A DNA stretch of 64,000 nucleotides. Origin: Opisthocomus hoazin (Eukaryota; Chordata; Aves; Opisthocomiformes; Opisthocomidae). A model generated the notes under the pieces. It saw only the letters and a list, made by a program, of their open reading frames with translations, was not told where the DNA came from and searched no databases. Both the position numbers and the translations under genes were made by a program. The DNA is taken from contig NC_134418.1 in the NCBI RefSeq assembly GCF_030867145.1, forward strand, positions 58,503,682 to 58,567,681, given 5' to 3'. This document shows positions 61,501 to 64,000 of the stretch, piece by piece; position 1 is the stretch's first letter, and each line of letters opens with the position of its first letter.

Positions 61501-63913
61501 TTGAGTATTTCAAGGCATGGGGTAATGTGGTGTTGCTAATCTAATGGCATTGCTTTTATCTGTTAATCATTCACTTGGGAGAGGGGGGTAACATTAGTAT
61601 TTTTTAGTGCTACTAATTCTGTAATATGAAGATTCTGTTTTATAAAGTGGCTAAAAGTGAAATTATTAGTTTATAAAATAGTGGGAAGGTTATTTACTCA
61701 TTTGCCCTGTAAAATATATACTACTCAATACCAAGATGGCTTCTAAAACAATGAGAAACTTTTACTAACATGTATGGTTTTTTTCCCTTTTCTCCTTCCC
61801 ACCTGCTCCAGGAATGTAGGTTGTCTTCTTGTTTTCCCCAGTAGGGTCTAACTTAAGTATACCGAAATTCCTTTTATGTGATAATTGGATGCTAAAGCAA
61901 ACTTTCTGCAAATATTGATAGCTAAGAGAAAAATGTTTATTTAGACATGCAGTTATCAAAACAATATTTAAACTTGAATTCCATCTTTGTTTAAAGAACA
62001 TTCTCAAAGATGTATCAGAAATGGAAAGCGAACTTCTCAGCATAGAGGCAGAGTTGCAGCAGGAAGAAAGTGCTAGAAAAGAAACAACACAGTTCTGGGA
62101 AGCTTGTTCAGGAACTCGCTGTGATGCAGAGGAACTTGAAGAAGAGTTAAAGAAAGATAATGAAAGACTTTTGCAAGTCATTAACTTCTGGACTCCTAAA
62201 GCAAAGGTAAAGTTAAATCTTCTTTAATCAGAAATGTATTCTGTGTAAGCACTCTGTAAATGCCTCTAATCTGATTGAAAACAAAACACAAAAAGGCTAT
62301 TTAAAGATTATTCATTATTATCAGTGCTTACCATATTCATACTTAACTGTAAGATGTAGGAATACTTAAAAGAAGACTTTTAAAGACTTCTTTCCTCATG
62401 CATCCGAGCTTGGAAACTTGCTTTGTATAAGACTTTCTAGCCAATAAATGGGGGAGTGGGGGCCACTGTTGTTTATTTGCATTTTTATTAGACTGAATTC
62501 TGGAAACCGTAGGTTCAAGATTGTTATATAGCTTTGCTTGCAGAACTTGGCAGCCCAATCCAATCAATTTCTCCATGCTTTATGCTCACAACATTGTTTA
62601 CTCTCTTCAGGCCAACTGTATCAAATCTGCTTTAGCTATTTTAAAAGCTTAATGGTAATTTATATTCTCATACCTTTTCTGAATTTAGGAAGTCAAGTTA
62701 TTCTAGAGGTGGTTCAGCCTTCCTTTCTCTTTTTACCTCCTGCTCCCTTGGCGGGGGGTGGGGAGGTGGACAACCAAGTGTTTTACAAGGTTAAGTGCAT
62801 CATGAACAGGATTTAATGAGACTTCATCTCTCTGAAAAAATATATTAAATATATTGAACACTTCTCAAAAAACAGATTGTGGGAGGGAATCCACTAGCCT
62901 TCTGATTCATTGTTAGAAACAGTCTTCCTAACAAGTGTATCCTGGAAGTTCCTGATCTGTTCGTACTATTATTCCTTCAACTGGTATGGATCTGAAGTAG
63001 AAGAGCTCATCACCCTCCTTCCCCCAGTGTTGTGACTCAGCCCTGTCTTGTTAAGTTTAGCCTATTTTAAAAAGTTTCTTCTGTAAAGTCAATAGCCAGT
63101 CTTTGCTTCTTCAGGTTTTCCCAATGTTGGCAGGCTTTTTGGAAGAACTCCCTGACAGACACATTATGTGGATCAAAGCTTTTACCAAACAAAAAAAAAA
63201 TCTAGTATAATGTTGTCATTTCCTCACAAGTATGAAGTTTTTATTTATCTGGCATGGTAAGTGTATGACTTCCTAGAACAGTCCAATGTGTATGTCTTCT
63301 CTCAAATGGTTTCAGTTACTTTAGTCAGTGGATACATTCTAGCCAAAACTTCTGCGAATAATTGTTCTTTTTTTATTACTGACATTCAAGAAATCCTTCC
63401 AATATAGTTGTTTAATTTCTGTAATGTTAGTGCTCGTTGGAGTCAATGCAGAAATATTGGTAAATTTGCAATCTTCTCTTGTGCCCCTTTCTGCCTACGC
63501 TTCTCTTGGAAATGAAACCAAACTTTTGAGGGTTAGTGATTCCACTTCTGATAGCAAGCATCTTCAAATAGCATGCTGAAACAATAATGTGAAATTAATA
63601 TAGGCCAAGATATTTTCTGTTTTTTAACTTTTATTTCTAACTGATTCAAAAAATATTTAACATTTATTTTTATGACACTACTTATTTTCAGATACTCCTT
63701 CAACTTTCTTCAGAGCTGGATGCCAAAACTGCCAATTACTGTAAAAATGCTGATGTTGAATTGAAACAGAAAAAAGAGAAAAGTGAAGAGTTGCTTCAGG
63801 AACTAAACACTCTTAAAGAACAACTGGCCCCTGGTGGCTCTGCCAGTCTTGCATTAGAAGAGGAAAACTACAAGCTTCATAACAAATTAAAGGGTGCAGA
63901 ACAGGATATAAAG
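30994..63913 (+). CDS. CENPE: CENPE, centromere-associated kinesin-7 (38 coding exons, 3' end beyond window)
   Basis: Plus-end-directed kinesin that tethers chromosomes to spindle microtubules at the outer kinetochore and carries them to the metaphase plate. The protein starts [16 protein letters not shown], closely matching vertebrate CENP-E. I placed 38 exons whose phases all agree, 5,754 nt or 1,918 codons. Layout: motor, exons 1-12 (residues 1-362); neck and proximal coil, exons 13-23; repeated coil modules, exons 24-33; distal coil, exons 34-38. No stop is reached, and the C-terminal kinetochore/microtubule-binding tail should lie right of 64000. By position against the human protein (about 2,700 residues) the bird stalk is shorter. 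Exon borders are GT-AG except three probable GC-AG introns. Exon coordinates are in the next entries. Confidence 0.95.
35826..36185. mobile_element. GC-rich insertion in CENPE intron 8, probable LTR or ERV-derived fragment
   Basis: The block contrasts sharply with its AT-rich intron. It is CpG-rich, followed by an A/G-rich part, and ends in GTGACGTCACATGGTATGGAATACC and GGTGGGGTCAGCCCACC. The phrase CATGGTATGGAATA with a nearby GGGTCAGC is, to my recollection, common in bird ERV LTRs. I saw no TG...CA ends or target duplication, so element class and limits are uncertain. The unremarkable intron sequence around it (35306-35825) shows nothing else recognisable. Confidence 0.4.
38501..39793 (+). 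other. CENPE intron 12 (1.3 kb)
   Basis: AT-rich intron separating the motor-coding exons from the neck/coil exons. I see no repeat element, RNA gene or extra exon in it. The other introns longer than 300 bp not listed separately (31490-32358, 32644-33717, 33838-34807, 36520-37326, 37728-38380, 40521-41708, 44943-45296, 45432-46044, 46223-46682, 46838-47877, 48193-49045, 49713-50607, 50815-51728, 52284-53176, 53399-54256, 54860-55891, 60164-61257, 61468-61996) are likewise AT-rich with nothing recognised. Confidence 0.5.
39794..48192 (+). CDS. CENPE: CENPE exons 13-23: neck and proximal coiled coil
   Basis: Exons: 39794-39952, 40320-40464, 41709-41803, 42123-42179, 42257-42424, 44497-44571, 44823-44942, 45297-45431, 46045-46222, 46683-46837, 47878-48192. 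Exon 14 has the basic [12 protein letters not shown] patch seen after the CENP-E neck. Later exons are Glu/Lys/Leu-rich heptad sequence, including [20 protein letters not shown] and [14 protein letters not shown], which align to the human stalk. Exon 20 ends ATG|GCAAGT; reading through meets TGA after four codons (ATG followed by Ala-Ser-Thr-Cys), and exon 21 continues in phase, so a GC-AG intron is the best model. Confidence 0.88.
40477..40520. repeat. Poly(A)-rich tract in CENPE intron 14
   Basis: About 28 uninterrupted A followed by CAAACA and ten more A, just after the exon 14 donor. It may be the tail of a decayed retroposed sequence, but no body is visible upstream because the exon is 12 bases away. 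A similar A/C-rich tract occurs at 40930-40968. Confidence 0.85.
42425..44496 (+). other. CENPE intron 17 (2.1 kb)
   Basis: AT-rich intron with one low-complexity A/C tract at 43076-43150 (runs of AAACAAAC and CCAAAACC). No LINE, LTR or exon-like segment recognised. Confidence 0.5.
49046..58210 (+). CDS. CENPE: CENPE exons 24-33: repeated coiled-coil modules
   Basis: Exons: 49046-49357, 49554-49712 (A1), 50608-50814 (B1), 51729-52013, 52125-52283 (A2), 53177-53398 (B2), 54257-54415 (A3), 54638-54859 (B3), 55892-56029 (A4), 58010-58210 (B4). A exons (159, 159, 159, 138 nt) share an EEL...ETI..L...ISEKE pattern. B exons (207, 222, 222, 201 nt) share LTE.L..V..ER.QL...ERDQL. All begin and end in phase 0. 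The ends of exons 27 and 30 are probable GC donors (AAG|GCAAGA, AAG|GCAAGT). Donors of exons 32 (GTTTTT) and 33 (GTTGGT) are weak GT sites. Exon 30's end is supported by its length of 159 nt, equal to its sister exons. Confidence 0.85.
51229..51280. repeat. TA/TG microsatellite in CENPE intron 26
   Basis: Mixed TATATG, TGTGTATG and TATATATATACAC run within the intron between exons 26 and 27. No element around it. Confidence 0.75.
56030..58009 (+). other. CENPE intron 32, enlarged by a CR1
   Basis: This intron separates A4 and B4. Of its 1,980 bp about 1,090 are the CR1 at 56640-57730. The donor is weak (AAG|GTTTTT). The flanks (56030-56639 and 57731-58009) show no other recognised element. 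Confidence 0.6.
56640..57730 (+). mobile_element. CR1 LINE, 5'-truncated, sense-oriented in CENPE intron 32
   Basis: Plus-strand CR1, about 1.09 kb, closely related to the one in the provirus. The RT part runs 56640-57036 ([28 protein letters not shown]), a stop follows at 57034-57036, and the C-terminal part resumes at 57064-57645. The 3' end is ATTCTGTGATTCTGTG at 57711-57726. It is full-length at the 3' end and truncated at the 5' end, as usual for CR1. It is inactive, and unlike its relative in the array it is not duplicated. Confidence 0.92.
58293..63913 (+). CDS. CENPE: CENPE exons 34-38: distal coiled coil (gene continues beyond window)
   Basis: Exons: 58293-58439, 59951-60163, 61258-61467, 61997-62206, 63692-63913, all phase 0. 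Exon 35 ([15 protein letters not shown]) and exon 37 align with the distal human stalk. I start exon 36 at 61258 (acceptor CTACAACAG) because the following residues then align in step with the human protein; the CAG at 61267 would break the frame. The window ends 87 bp after the exon 38 donor. The C-terminal tail and stop are not included. Confidence 0.85.
58440..59950 (+). other. CENPE intron 34 (1.5 kb)
   Basis: AT-rich sequence without recognised mobile element, RNA gene or conserved exon. Short open frames inside it show no family similarity. Confidence 0.5.
62207..63691 (+). other. CENPE intron 37 (1.5 kb)
   Basis: AT-rich sequence with nothing recognised. A G-rich stretch near 62750 (GGCGGGGGGTGGGGAGG) is the only local contrast. 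Confidence 0.5.
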
Positions 63914-64000
63914 GTACCAATATTTGTTTCTAAGGAAAATTTCTTTGATGCTTGTCTTCTAAATGAGAATACTTCAAACTGAAAAGAAAATAAGGATTGA

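Overview
The window is nuclear DNA from a bird. The evidence is two CR1 LINE fragments with the avian CR1 3' end (ATTCTGTG repeats), an intronic solo LTR resembling avian alpharetrovirus LTRs, a lysine-type-PBS class II endogenous retrovirus, and vertebrate intron-exon genes. No prokaryotic features, tRNA, rRNA or CRISPR were seen.

Layout. Positions 1-30530 are a tandem array with a period of exactly 14,663 bp: two full units plus a partial third. One unit holds (i) a 5.35-kb degenerate provirus on the minus strand, truncated inside integrase and carrying a nested CR1; (ii) about 1.9 kb of upstream host DNA ending in a CpG island with a probable RFX X-box; (iii) a complete six-exon radial spoke head gene (RSPH4A/RSPH6A family, 586 codons) on the plus strand; and (iv) a 349-bp segment (X) that starts in the gene's poly(A) region and ends inside a copy of the CENPE promoter. 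Both RSPH copies are intact (CDS 3079-10109 and 17742-24772) and looked identical wherever compared. In the third unit the provirus (25178-30530) joins directly to the X segment of the real CENPE promoter, so that RSPH copy is missing.

Positions 30531-64000 hold the plus-strand CENPE gene, the mitotic kinesin-7 of kinetochores. I placed 38 coding exons by reading phase, splice sites and family similarity: 5,754 nt or 1,918 codons. They cover the whole motor (P-loop, switch I, switch II) and most of the coiled-coil stalk. The window ends before the C-terminal tail. The stalk includes a repeated two-exon module (four A+B pairs) made entirely of phase-0 exons. Three introns appear to use GC-AG splice sites. 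A second CR1 lies in intron 32.

The most unusual point is architectural. Amplification of the cilium gene carried retroviral sequence and a detached CENPE promoter (CCAAT box plus CHR-like element) with it. Each RSPH copy is therefore followed by an orphan cell-cycle promoter pointing into antisense provirus, and the real CENPE promoter now sits next to a truncated LTR. The near-identity of the units also leaves open an assembly duplication, which needs read-level confirmation.
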